From NCBI GenBank assembly GCA_963794655.1, contig CAWCEV010000006.1, positions 1,302,001 through 1,366,000 on the forward strand: a stretch of DNA of 64,000 nt, written 5' to 3'. Shown in pieces: positions 8,964 to 17,033 of the stretch; position 1 is the stretch's first letter; every line of letters begins with the position of its first letter. The notes below the pieces were generated by a model. That model was not told where the DNA came from and did not search any database. It saw only the letters and a program-made list of their open reading frames with translations. Source of the DNA: Roseiarcus sp963794655. GTDB lineage: Bacteria > Pseudomonadota > Alphaproteobacteria > Rhizobiales > Beijerinckiaceae. A program made the position numbers and the translations under genes.

Positions 8964-10176
8964 AACGATCGGGGCGATGGCGGCGGCGCTGGCGAAAGCG
9001 CAGGCTGAGCTGACCAATCCCGAGAAGTCGCTGATTGCGACCATTCGCGCTTCCGGGCCGCGCGATCAGGATCAGACCTTTCGATATGCGGCGCTCTCGA
9101 GCGGCCTCGACATTGTGCGCAAGGCGCTCGGCGGCCACGAGATCGCGACCGTTCAGACGACGGCGATCGACAAAGAGGCCGGACTGATTCGCCTGACCAC
9201 CACGCTCGCTCACGCGTCGGGAGAGTGGCTGTCCTCGGAGTGGCCGGTGTGCCCGCTCGCCGACACCGCTACCCCTCGCCGCATGGGCGCCGCGCTCACT
9301 TACGCGCGAAGATACGCGCTCTTCACCCTGGTTGGCATTGCAGGCGAGGATGATCTCGATGCGCCTGACTTAGCCGAGGGTGTGATAGCCGATGATGCCG
9401 CCAAGGCCGATGATGCAGGCAGATCCACCCGACTGCGACCGCCACCGGCGGCGGATGTCGGATTCTCCGCCACGGCGGCTACTCGCGGCAAGGGGAAGCC
9501 CGTCCGTCCGCCCCGGCTACTTTTGGGGACCGAGCAATCGGCGGCGTTGCGGGAGCGGTTGCTGGCCAGTCTCGGCCAGCTCCAGTCCGCCGATGAGGCC
9601 GCCGAATGGGTCCACGCCAACCTTGCGGCCAAGAACACGCTGATCGCCGCCGACGCGGACACGGTCGAATCGGGTTTTCGCGACAGGCTCACAGCAATTG
9701 ACGCGGCCTCCGCTCGCGAGGAGGACCTGCAGTCAGCGCCGCCATCGAAGATACCTTCTCCAGTCGGGAAGCCGTTCCTCGTTCCGACGGACGACCCATC
9801 CGCTGCTGCGATTATCTTGCCCCCAGGCGCCGGCGCACCGCGCCGACGCATTGCAGCGAAACCCATCCGTCTGCGCGACAAGGAGCACTGCAGGTTCGTG
9901 GCCTCTCAGCCCTGCACTGTCTGCGGACGGACGCCAAGCGAGGCGCATCACATTCGCTTCGCCCAACCGCGCGCGCTCGGCCGCAAGGTCAGCGACGAAT
10001 ATACCGTCCCCGTCTGCCGGCTTCATCACCGCGATCTGCACAGCTACGGCGACGAGGCCTCATGGTGGGCCGGAGTGAATATCGATCCCCTACCGGTTGC
10101 GCTCGAGCTTTGGCGGCGGTCAAGATCCAATACAGAAACGGGATCGTTGCTAAACACAGCCGGGCTTCGCAACTAG
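8947..10176 (+). CDS. ERF-family single-strand annealing protein with C-terminal HNH-like domain
   Basis: 409 aa from ATG 8947, with GGGAGGGG just upstream; the longer in-frame start at 8875 lies inside the YqaJ gene. Residues about 10-145 match ERF proteins: LIATIRASGPRDQDQTFRYA, then the signature RRMGAALTYARRYALFTLVG, and GEDDLDA. A low-complexity Ala-rich linker follows. Residues about 310-375 form an HNH-like zinc domain, with PCTVCGRTPSEAHHIR and VPVCRLHHRDLHSYGDEASWW. The ERF domain anneals ssDNA in phage recombination. The attached nuclease-like domain could cut or bind branched intermediates, which is inference. A second, damaged copy of the HNH segment lies at 61590-61868. Confidence 0.83.
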   Translation: MPRSSETIGAMAAALAKAQAELTNPEKSLIATIRASGPRDQDQTFRYAALSSGLDIVRKALGGHEIATVQTTAIDKEAGLIRLTTTLAHASGEWLSSEWPVCPLADTATPRRMGAALTYARRYALFTLVGIAGEDDLDAPDLAEGVIADDAAKADDAGRSTRLRPPPAADVGFSATAATRGKGKPVRPPRLLLGTEQSAALRERLLASLGQLQSADEAAEWVHANLAAKNTLIAADADTVESGFRDRLTAIDAASAREEDLQSAPPSKIPSPVGKPFLVPTDDPSAAAIILPPGAGAPRRRIAAKPIRLRDKEHCRFVASQPCTVCGRTPSEAHHIRFAQPRALGRKVSDEYTVPVCRLHHRDLHSYGDEASWWAGVNIDPLPVALELWRRSRSNTETGSLLNTAGLRN

Positions 10177-10185
10177 AATCTCCGC

Positions 10186-10539
10186 TGCGCGGGACGCTGC
10201 TTCACGAAAACGCCTCAGCATTGGAATGTTTTAATGGCAATATGTCATTTGTCGGTCCACGACTGCTCCTGCCGATCAACCAGCCCGTGGGGCCAATGAT
10301 CGGCTGAGGAGTTCCCGCTGAGTCATGGGCCAGGCAAATCAAAGGCGGGCGACGACGTGTTGGGTGCGGAAGAAAATGGAGCGCTGGACGAGTGGCACCC
10401 AGAATGCCTCATTTTGGCTCGACATCCGCATTATGGCAGGCCGTCTCGTTCTGTTCGGAGACGGACTCGGAAGCGTGGTAAATTGGCGGCGAGAGAAGTA
10501 GTCAAGACGCTGCGAAGTTCGCAGGCCTGGGCGGACTAG
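10186..10539 (+). pseudogene. Remnant of a bacterial sugar transferase (polyprenyl-phosphate glycosylphosphotransferase)
   Basis: Directly after the ERF gene, the sequence at about 10225-10307 reads FNGNMSFVGPRLLLPINQP, the conserved NVFTGDMSFVGPRP block of sugar transferases. About 60 bases further, in another frame, 10363-10500 reads WLDIRI and LFGDG, equivalent to the WLDIRIILRT..LFGD end of the intact enzyme at 61925-63412. Stops and frameshifts separate the pieces, and the N-terminal membrane half is missing. Confidence 0.7.
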
Positions 10540-10611
10540 CCACGAGAGGGTACTAGCACCTGTCTGGCTTCATTCGACGCCCAGGTGCGGGACGAGGGAA
10601 GAACGGGTTCA

Positions 10612-11421
10612 TTGATCGACCTTCATTGCCATCTCGTTCCCGAAGTCGACGACGGCGCGGTTGATCTCAAAACCTCGTTGGCGATGGCTCGAATGTCAGT
10701 TGCCGATGGCGTCAAAGTCATCGCCTGCACGCCACATATCTTACCCGGCGTCTATGACAACACAGGGCTCGACATTAGACGTCGTGTCGGGCGGTTGCAA
10801 TTCGAGCTGGACGCCGCCGGCATCAGCTGTCGTCTGGTCCCCGGTTGCGATGCGCATATCAACCCGGACCTTGTAAGTCAGCTGAAGTCGGGAAGCGCAC
10901 TCACGCTCAACGATAGTCGCTATGTGCTGGTCGAGCCGCCACATCATATCCTGCCGCCAAATATCGATCGACTGTTTTTCGACTTGCTCGCGGCCGGTTA
11001 TGTGCCTGTTCTCACTCATCCGGAGCGCATGTCGTGGGTGGATCGAAATGAAGAATTGTTAAACCGACTGGTTGCGTCGGGCGTCTGGATGCAAATGACC
11101 GCGAGCGCAATCATTGGTCGGTTTGGCGAGAAGGTGAGACGCCAGGCGGAAAAGATGCTGCATAGAGGGATGATTCACATCGTCGCCTCTGACGCGCATA
11201 ATACGGCTAACCGTCCCCCAGTTATGGGCGAAGCGTTCCGTGCGTTGCGTGACCTAGTTGGACCGGAGGAGGCTCGGAACCTGGTCGAAACCCGACCGGC
11301 GGCGATTCTGGAAGATCAAGCTCCCGCCTCGGTTCCCGCTTTGCCTTTTCGAGATTCTAGCTTGCAGGACGATCCGGAAGACACGTTCCTGCGGCGGATG
11401 TCGCGGTATTTTCGCAGTTAG
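10612..11421 (+). CDS. CpsB/YwqE-type PHP-domain protein-tyrosine phosphatase
   Basis: 269 aa from TTG 10612, chosen because the family normally starts MIDLHCHxLPxxDDG and GAGGGA lies 12 bases upstream; GTG 10585 is an alternative. Metal-binding motifs are DLHCHLVPEVDDG near the start, CTPHIL, the later THPERM, and SDAHNT near residue 205. These PHP-fold enzymes remove phosphate from tyrosine kinases that control capsule/EPS chain length, so a BY-kinase (Wzc type) is the expected partner; none is in the window. The divergent orientation to the PEP-CTERM gene and its place at the edge of the EPS genes fit a regulatory role. Confidence 0.85.
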   Translation: MIDLHCHLVPEVDDGAVDLKTSLAMARMSVADGVKVIACTPHILPGVYDNTGLDIRRRVGRLQFELDAAGISCRLVPGCDAHINPDLVSQLKSGSALTLNDSRYVLVEPPHHILPPNIDRLFFDLLAAGYVPVLTHPERMSWVDRNEELLNRLVASGVWMQMTASAIIGRFGEKVRRQAEKMLHRGMIHIVASDAHNTANRPPVMGEAFRALRDLVGPEEARNLVETRPAAILEDQAPASVPALPFRDSSLQDDPEDTFLRRMSRYFRS

Positions 11422-11546
11422 TCCGCAATCCCTACTCATTGTCGTAACGGGAAACGGTATCATCGGCCGATGGAAGGGGTTATGCTTCGCTACGCGGTCG
11501 CGGTGGTTCCCCCCAGGGGCAGCCTTCGCATGGCGAAAGGGCCCGC

Positions 11547-12218
11547 TCACGCGACGAGCGCGATGCTCTTGCGCTTGGTGCGGTAGCCGGCGAAGGCGAG
11601 GCCGGCGAAGCCGACGATCATCATTGCCCAAGTCGAGGGTTCGGGAACCGCCGAGCCCAGGGTGATGGCGGAGAACCCGACCTCATCGGCGGCGCCTGAG
11701 AAGTCAACCGATTCCGCCGTCCCGGAGAAAGTAAAGCCGATTGCGAACCATGGGCAATAGGTCGTGTTGCATCCAGCGCCGCCCTCTGGCGTGGTCGGCA
11801 GGATGATGTCGGCCAGCTCCGTGCCGGTGCCATTGAGGCCGCTCCAAACGGTCACGCTCCCGGGCGCGGCGGGTGACGAGTAGTACAAGGAAAGTCCTGT
11901 GGTGAATCCGCTGGCCACATTCATGATGACGCCCGGGCCGCTCACGAAGTAGGCGACCGTGTCGTACGGCGCTTCATTGAAGGAGCCGTTTCCGCCAACG
12001 TCCTCGGAAATGAGCGCAAGCGAGCCGGGCCCGAACGTGATTCCATCGCTTGGACCGGGTCCGCTGCCAAAACCGCCAAGGCCGGCATTGTAATAATTCT
12101 GGATCGGCTCTTGATCCCGAAGCCCCACAAACGTCAGCGTGATCGTTGCGTTCGCGGTGCTCGCAAGGCCCAACGAGGCGGCGATCACCAAGCTCGCAAC
12201 TGCTGACTTTAACTTCAT
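11547..12218 (-). CDS. PEP-CTERM sorted surface protein
   Basis: 223 aa from ATG 12218. The signal peptide (about residues 1-25, ending NAT) is followed by a Gly/Ser/Thr-rich beta-type region. The C-terminus is a full PEP-CTERM tripartite signal: VPEPSTWAMM, a hydrophobic stretch (IVGFAGLAFA) and the basic tail GYRTKRK. Such proteins are recognised by an exosortase and anchored or released at the surface, usually in strains that make EPS. No exosortase gene is visible here, so the enzyme must be encoded elsewhere. Lone Cys residues in CNTTYC may form a disulfide. The ligand is unknown. Confidence 0.88.
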   Translation of the reverse strand: MKLKSAVASLVIAASLGLASTANATITLTFVGLRDQEPIQNYYNAGLGGFGSGPGPSDGITFGPGSLALISEDVGGNGSFNEAPYDTVAYFVSGPGVIMNVASGFTTGLSLYYSSPAAPGSVTVWSGLNGTGTELADIILPTTPEGGAGCNTTYCPWFAIGFTFSGTAESVDFSGAADEVGFSAITLGSAVPEPSTWAMMIVGFAGLAFAGYRTKRKSIALVA

Positions 12219-12549
12219 GCGATTCTCCGCCCAGCCCCCCACGCTCAGTTGCTGACTTAGCAACATTAACCATGTTAGCGTCGGTCATCGAGTTCCACGT
12301 TCCGAAGACGATGTCAAGGCTTTTTGGAGTTTTAGGGAATGGCCCGCCCCCTTCCGCGTCGTAGGCTCGCCGGCGAATCAGGAGGAGGAAGGGACGGATA
12401 TCTCAAAGCGTCCATTGGTCAACAGGGGTTTGCGAGAGGGTAAAGACGGGGCGGCCTGTCAGTCGAACGGCGCTCCGGAATCCTGGTTCAAAAAACGGCG
12501 CGAATCTGACGCTGACCTGACCCCCGTTTCTCATCCAGCCATAACGAGA
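12219..12549. other. Intergenic with an IS407-type end fragment
   Basis: About 330 bases upstream of the PEP-CTERM gene, presumably containing its promoter. At 12513-12549 it contains most of the 43-base IS end-like repeat also found at 7166-7208. No reading frame is convincing. Confidence 0.5.
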
Positions 12550-12616
12550 GTCCGGTCCTTCCTTTGCTCTGCTACCCATCGTTGGACCGCCGGAAGCTAG
12601 AGTTTTCCGGGCTTTG

Positions 12617-13432
12617 TCACGCCGGCGGGCTGGGTGCGCCGGAGGGAGTCATGAGGGAAACCGGGGGCTTGTTGCCGATCGCCCCATGCGGCCGAACCTC
12701 ATTATAGTCCTTGCGCCAATCCTCCAACTTTTTGCGGGCGTCGGCAAGGGTCAAGAACCAGTGCGCATTCAGGCACTCGGCTCGCAGACGGCCATTGAAT
12801 GCCTCGATGAACGCGTTATCCGTTGGCTTGCCAGGCCGTGAGAAGTCCAGGGTGACGCCCCTCGTATAGGCCCAGAGATCGAGGTCCCGGCTGACAAACT
12901 CGGAACCTTGGTCGACCCGAATCGTCTTCGGATAGCCCATGGATGCACACGCGCCTTCAAGGGCCGTAACCACGTCTTCGGCCCGATAGCTGAACCTTGG
13001 ATCGATGACGGGCGAGAACCGGCTGAACGTGTCCACGACGGTGAGGACGCGGATCTTCTGACCGGTGGCCAATTGGTCATGGACAAAGTCCATGGCCCAG
13101 ACCTCATTGGATGTGGAAGCTGCGCGACGATCGTCGCGCAGCTTCGCCTTCACTCTTCTCTTCGGCGTCTTGTTGCGCAGTTGCAGGCCCAATTCGTTGT
13201 AAATCCGATGGGTCTTCTTCAAATTGATCTCCCATCCCTCGCGGCGCAAAAGGACATGGACGCGCCGGTAGCCGTAGCGGATCCGCGTGGCGCAGATCTC
13301 CTTGATCCGTGCTTCCAGGCCGGCCTGCTCGCGGCGGCGCGATTTGTAGTGATAGGTAGACCGATCGAATTCCAGCACGCTGCACGCCCGCCGGATCGAG
13401 ACGCCCCAATCATCGCAAACCGTCGTCGCCAA
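12617..13432 (-). CDS. IS3-family transposase OrfB (DDE integrase core), copy 1
   Basis: 271 aa. The N-terminal HTH_21-like part (RRACSVLEFDRSTYHYKSRR, YGYRRVHVLLRREGW) precedes an rve integrase core. The DDE residues are in AMDFVHD, RVDQGSEF and DNAFIEAFNG, and the protein ends with WRKDYNEVRPHGAIG. It catalyses strand transfer, normally as an OrfAB frameshift fusion. The coding frame is intact and its translation matches copy 2 at 39118. The start as tracked is TTG at 13432; natural expression is probably by fusion with OrfA. Confidence 0.9.
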   Translation of the reverse strand: MATTVCDDWGVSIRRACSVLEFDRSTYHYKSRRREQAGLEARIKEICATRIRYGYRRVHVLLRREGWEINLKKTHRIYNELGLQLRNKTPKRRVKAKLRDDRRAASTSNEVWAMDFVHDQLATGQKIRVLTVVDTFSRFSPVIDPRFSYRAEDVVTALEGACASMGYPKTIRVDQGSEFVSRDLDLWAYTRGVTLDFSRPGKPTDNAFIEAFNGRLRAECLNAHWFLTLADARKKLEDWRKDYNEVRPHGAIGNKPPVSLMTPSGAPSPPA

Positions 13433-13436
13433 CTCG

Positions 13437-13718
13437 CGCTTGCGAGCAGGCCTTACAGTTTTCGGCGGATGACGTCCTGAAGCATCTCACGATCCAGCGA
13501 CAGGTCCGCCACGATCTTCTTCAGCTTCGCGTTCTCGTCCTGAGCTGCTTCAGCCGGCGCATCTCAGGCGGCTGCAGGCCCTCGTACTTCTTCTTCCAAT
13601 TGAAATAGGTCGCCTGGCTGATGCCGGCCTTCCGGCAGATGTCCGCAACCGGAACTCCATCGTTACCTTGCTTCAAAATGAACGCCTTCTGGGCGTCCGA
13701 GAACTGTGACGCTTTCAT
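13437..13718 (-). pseudogene. IS3-family OrfA, frameshifted, copy 1
   Basis: It starts at ATG 13718 with a typical HTH_Tnp_1 domain (MKASQFSDAQKAFILKQGND, then ICRKAGISQATYFNWKKKYEG). After RLKQL the frame slips to RTRTRS and stops at 13521. One base later in frame the expected leucine zipper reads DENAKLKKIVADLSLDREML and VIRRKL, ending just before OrfB. A single missing base explains this. The same defect is in copy 2. Confidence 0.8.
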
Positions 13719-13800
13719 TGTCTTCCGCTCCTCCCAGCCAAGGGAAATTTACCGCGGAAAACTCTAACTCTGAACGGCCCAGTTCTCGGGGAGCGGATCA

Positions 13801-14135
13801 ACGCCGGGAGTTTTATGAGGACCGGAGCGTGCGTATCTCCATCATGGCCGAGGAGGCTGGATACCTTGAAGCAGACTGGATCAGCCAACCTCAACAAACC
13901 TCCTTGCAGACGGGAGCCCATACGTTTTTTGTTACTGCCTCTCCGAATGAAGGGTGGGCAGAAATGTCACGGTCTCAAAAAACCGGCGATTGCTCCCGCG
14001 GCGCCTCTTGCGGCTGTGCCGCTGCTGGTTTAGCAACCGACTACAGTCAATGAGTTGTGTGCTTTGGACTTACTCATCTCGCAAGTTGCAGTGCCTCGCA
14101 CGCTCAAGTTGCGTGAGCGCGCATATACCCCGTGT
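13801..14135. other. Region between IS copy 1 and the HPr-kinase-like gene
   Basis: About 335 bases. Short open frames run through it: one ending at 14053 with a Cys-containing tail (GDCSRGASCGC), and a 28-codon frame at 13947-14033. Neither has a convincing ribosome site or a known family. A separate precursor peptide gene would be expected here if the downstream cluster used one; I cannot support one. Confidence 0.4.
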
Positions 14136-14963
14136 ATGGGCAATCTCGAGAAGCTGTACTGGATTGATGCTTTTGCTGTCACCGGCTATGGCGTGCGCGT
14201 CGGCGTCAGGGTGAACGACGCCGCCCTGATTCAACAGCTGCGTCCCCGCTTGCCTCCCGGCGCAAAAATCTCGCCGATGGGGACGGTGGACCGCATGCTT
14301 TCGGTGATCCAGGCGCCTCCCAGCGAAAGGCGCGGCGTGAAAAACTACCATCTCGTCTATGCTGACCACGTGGTCGTCGGGCGCTCGCACCGGCTGGACG
14401 CCGTGTTGGACAATTACGATACCCATTTGCGTATTGCGATGGCCGAGCTTTCCCGCCGCAAACTGTTCGTGCATGCCGGCGTCGTGGCTTGGAAAGACAG
14501 GGCCATCCTGTTGCCGGGAAGAACGCTGGCGGGCAAGACCCATCTTGTCGCGGAACTCGTCAAGGCGGGCGCCGCGTATTTCTCCGATGAGTATGCCGTA
14601 CTTGACGAGGACGGATGGGTTCATCCGTTCGCCAAACCGCTGTCGATGCGCGCCAGCGAAACCGCGCCGCAGATAGAAACGCCGGTCGAGGAGATCGGCG
14701 GTGTCTGCGGACGCAAGCCCGTTTCGGTCGGCCTAGTCGTACTGAGCCAGTTTCGGGAGGGCGCGCGCTGGCGGCCGAAGCGCCTGTCGGCGGGCCGTGG
14801 CATGCTCGAATTGCTCGACAACACATTTTCGGCGCGCCAGTCGCCTGAGCGCGCGATCGACATTCTGGGGCGCGTCGCTTTCGGCGCGACGGTGCTGAAG
14901 GGAAAGCGCGGCGACGCAGCGATGATGCTGAGCAGCATTTTGGCGGCGGTGGAGGCCGGCTGA
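14136..14963 (+). CDS. HPr-kinase-related P-loop kinase (HprK-related kinase A type)
   Basis: 275 aa from ATG 14136; the frame extends to a GTG at 14055, giving 302 aa. The C-terminal half resembles the HPr kinase/phosphorylase fold, with the P-loop LLPGRTLAGKTHLVAELV near residues 125-142 and the following YFSDEYAVLDEDG acidic strand. It lacks the HPr-binding C-terminal regions of true HprK. Relatives are found next to PqqD-like and nucleotidyltransferase genes in peptide-modification and PEP-CTERM/EPS clusters, and in lasso-peptide clusters the K protein phosphorylates the precursor. The next gene (PqqD-like) follows after about 30 bases. The substrate here is unknown; the Cys-rich tail of the neighbour is one guess. 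Confidence 0.75.
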   Translation: MGNLEKLYWIDAFAVTGYGVRVGVRVNDAALIQQLRPRLPPGAKISPMGTVDRMLSVIQAPPSERRGVKNYHLVYADHVVVGRSHRLDAVLDNYDTHLRIAMAELSRRKLFVHAGVVAWKDRAILLPGRTLAGKTHLVAELVKAGAAYFSDEYAVLDEDGWVHPFAKPLSMRASETAPQIETPVEEIGGVCGRKPVSVGLVVLSQFREGARWRPKRLSAGRGMLELLDNTFSARQSPERAIDILGRVAFGATVLKGKRGDAAMMLSSILAAVEAG

Positions 14964-14993
14964 GCAGCCTGATTTCAATCTGACCACCGGAGC

Positions 14994-15479
14994 GTGTTGG
15001 CCGTGACGACGACCCCGATGCCGAAGGCGAAAACCGAGCGGTTGATCGTGCGCGAGATCGACGGCGAAACGCTGGTCTATGACCGCAGCCGCGATGCCGC
15101 AAGTTGCTTGAACGAGTTTGCCGCTAGGGTCTGGCGCGAGTGCGACGGCGAGACGTCGGTCGCCGCGATCGCCACCGCGCTGGGCGAGGACGAGTGTGCC
15201 GTCTGGCTGGCGCTGCATCAACTGACGAAAGCGCAGCTTCTGACAGAAGCCATCGCGTTTCCGCCTGATATGAGTGCCGTCAAGAGCCGCCGCGAGATTG
15301 GGGGGCGGCTGGGGTTGGGCGCGGCAGCGTTCGTCACCAGCATCATCGCGCCGATGCCAGCACAAGCTGCCAGCTGTGTAGCGGAGAACGGCGCTTGCAC
15401 TCCCGTGATAGGTCCTCCCGGTCAGTGCTGTCCTGGGCTCTCTTGCAATGCCTCAAGCATGACGTGTTTACCGACCTAG
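14994..15479 (+). CDS. PqqD-domain protein with Tat-like signal and six-cysteine knottin-like C-terminal tail
   Basis: 161 aa from GTG 14994; GTG 15003 is spaced better from GGAG at 14989. Residues about 16-86 are a PqqD/RRE winged-helix domain (LIVREIDGETLVYD, CLNEFAARVWRECDG, QLTKAQLLTE). Residues 97-126 read like an internal export signal: SRRE, then a hydrophobic stretch GLGAAAFVTSIIAP and an AQA cleavage-type end. The last 34 residues carry six Cys in the pattern C-x6-C-x9-CC-x4-C-x6-C (residues 128, 135, 145, 146, 151, 158), the spacing typical of inhibitor cystine knots. It appears to combine recognition domain, leader and peptide in one chain. Its stop TAG overlaps the IS630 insertion point. 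Confidence 0.8.
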   Translation: MLAVTTTPMPKAKTERLIVREIDGETLVYDRSRDAASCLNEFAARVWRECDGETSVAAIATALGEDECAVWLALHQLTKAQLLTEAIAFPPDMSAVKSRREIGGRLGLGAAAFVTSIIAPMPAQAASCVAENGACTPVIGPPGQCCPGLSCNASSMTCLPT

Positions 15480-16606
15480 TGGATCGAATCTAACACTTGA
15501 TGCCCGCGCCTGACGGCGGCGATGATTTTGTCCGGGTCTGCGGTCCATGTGAAGGGCCTGGACTGCTGATTGTGCTCTTCGAGGAAGCGGTTGATCGCGG
15601 CTTGCAGATCGGTGACGGACCGGAAGACGCCTCGCTTGAGCCTGCGCTTTGTGAGAGTGGCGAAGAAGCCCTCGACCGCGTTGAGCCAGGAAGCGGACGT
15701 CGGCGTGAAGTGGAATGTCCATCGCGGATTGCGTTCGAGCCATCGGCGGACATTGGGATGCTTGTGGGCGGCGTAGTTGTCGATGATGGCGTGGATCGTC
15801 TTCCCCGCAGGAACCTGTCTTTCGACGATATTGAGGAAGCGGATGAACTCCTGATGGCGATGGCGCTGCATGTTGCGGCCGATCACCGTGCCGTCGAGGA
15901 CGTTCATCGCGGCGAACAGCGTCGTCGTTCCGTGCCGCTCGTAGTCGTGTGTCATTGTTCCGGCGCGGCCCTTCTTCAGCGGCAGTCCGGGCTGGGTGCG
16001 GTCCAGCGCCTGAATCTGGCTCTTCTCGTCGACCGACAGGACGATGGCGTGCGCGGGCGGATCGACATAGAGCCCGACGACGTCGCGCAATTTGTCGACG
16101 AAGCGCGGATCGTTGGACAGCTTGAACTGGCGCATCCGGTGCGGCTGGAGGCCGTGCTTGCGCCAGATACGTTGAACCGAGCTGACGCTGAGCCCCGCCG
16201 CCTTCGCCATCAACAAGCCGGTCCAGTGGGTCGTCTCGCCAGGCGGTTCGCCAAGTGTCAGCGCGACGACGCGCTCGGCGGCCCCGGCGCTCAGCGGTGG
16301 GATGCGCGAGGGACGCGTCTTGTCGCGGAGCAACCCGTCGAACCCCGCCTCGATAAAGCGTTCTTGCCAGCGCCATACGCAGGTCTTGGACTTGCCGGTT
16401 CGCCGCATGATCTCGTTCGTGCCGACACCATCGGCCGTAAGCAGCACGATCTCGGCCCGCCAGACCTGCTTCTGCGGCGCGTTGCGGTCACGAACCAGGG
16501 CTTTGAGCCGACAAATATCGGCAGACGAAACCGAAAGGGATTTTCCTGCGCGCATCACGCAGACTCGCACGCCGAAATCCCAGAGGGAATCCCATCCGGG
16601 ATTCAA
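15476..16606 (-). CDS. IS630-family transposase, copy 1
   Basis: 376 aa on the minus strand. It has an N-terminal paired-type HTH (AEIVLLTADGVGTNEIMRRT, WRWQERFIEAGFDGLLRD) and a C-terminal DDE_3 domain: SVDEKSQIQALDR (first Asp), HAIIDNYAAHKHP (second Asp), and SWLNAVEGFFATLTKRRL (Glu). It cuts and pastes the element into TA sites. The frame is intact and its translation equals that of copy 2; the two copies differ by about two silent bases. The opposite strand is also open over 376 codons but is a shadow frame. Confidence 0.92.
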   Translation of the reverse strand: MNPGWDSLWDFGVRVCVMRAGKSLSVSSADICRLKALVRDRNAPQKQVWRAEIVLLTADGVGTNEIMRRTGKSKTCVWRWQERFIEAGFDGLLRDKTRPSRIPPLSAGAAERVVALTLGEPPGETTHWTGLLMAKAAGLSVSSVQRIWRKHGLQPHRMRQFKLSNDPRFVDKLRDVVGLYVDPPAHAIVLSVDEKSQIQALDRTQPGLPLKKGRAGTMTHDYERHGTTTLFAAMNVLDGTVIGRNMQRHRHQEFIRFLNIVERQVPAGKTIHAIIDNYAAHKHPNVRRWLERNPRWTFHFTPTSASWLNAVEGFFATLTKRRLKRGVFRSVTDLQAAINRFLEEHNQQSRPFTWTADPDKIIAAVRRGHQVLDSIH

Positions 16607-16624
16607 CTGTCAGGTTCGATCCAC
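15479..16624 (-). mobile_element. IS630-family insertion sequence, copy 1
   Basis: 1146 bp with inverted ends (GTGGATCGAATCT.../...AGGTTCGATCCAC), flanked by the TA target duplication typical of IS630/Tc1 at 15477-15478 and 16625-16626. The same element is found in the opposite orientation at 51143-52288. The insertion lies exactly at the stop codon of the PqqD-like gene: TA plus G restores TAG, so the host protein is unchanged. Confidence 0.92.
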
Positions 16625-16626
16625 TA

Positions 16627-17033
16627 GGCTCGGCGCAAGCTCCCGCGTACTTGCTGTCGAGAGTAAAGAGGAAATCGCGCTGTCCAATGATAAGGGACCC
16701 ACCGCGTCAGGGATCGGGGACCGACTTGGCGCCAGACGCTGATTGCCGTCGCATGGCTGGATAAACTTGTCGCTACCTTGACAAAGAAGCCGCGCGTGTG
16801 CGGAACTTCTCACTGATCTGTGATGACGTGCAGTTTTGGAAAAATCGTCCGATGACCCCATGACCATCGGCAAAAGCCCCCGCGAGAGTGCTGGACAGCG
16901 GGGCTGGGAGCGGCTGTGCTGTCGTCGTCAAGCCGGCTCCGGCCCACAAGAGTTGTTGATCGTGTGACCAAACAGTACTGCTCAGGCTCTGCTGCTTGGG
17001 CCTCTGTGTCATCTTATAGAGGCGCTGACTGCG
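16627..17033. other. Intergenic between IS630 copy 1 and the nucleotidyltransferase gene
   Basis: About 400 bases. I see no convincing gene. The sequence downstream of the IS resumes the 3' flank of the PqqD-like gene. Promoter elements for the next gene are not obvious. Confidence 0.4.

Larger units (their letters stand above)
12550..13800 (-). mobile_element. IS3-family element, copy 1 (inverted partner at 38750-40000)
   Basis: A 1251-bp segment that reappears in reverse orientation at 38750-40000, apparently identical over the coding parts. It carries OrfA (frameshifted) and OrfB on the minus strand. The inner inverted repeat TAGAGTTTTCCG is near 12597 and 13768. The common sequence reaches about 30-45 bases beyond these, so the exact ends are uncertain. 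A 30-bp perfect palindrome lies inside OrfB at 13116-13145. Confidence 0.85.

Noticed and set aside
12908..13480. 190-codon frame antisense to IS3 OrfB (again at 39070-39642)
   Set aside because: Shadow of the transposase, no independent support.
13706..14053. Possible precursor peptide gene with a Cys-rich C-terminus upstream of the HPr-kinase-like gene
   Set aside because: Starts inside the IS3 element, lacks a ribosome site, and its tail matches no precursor family. The Cys tail of the PqqD-like protein is a better candidate peptide.
15497..16627. 376-codon open frame on the plus strand, antisense to the IS630 transposase
   Set aside because: It mirrors a proven transposase frame, has no domain, and occurs again opposite copy 2. 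It is a codon-bias shadow.
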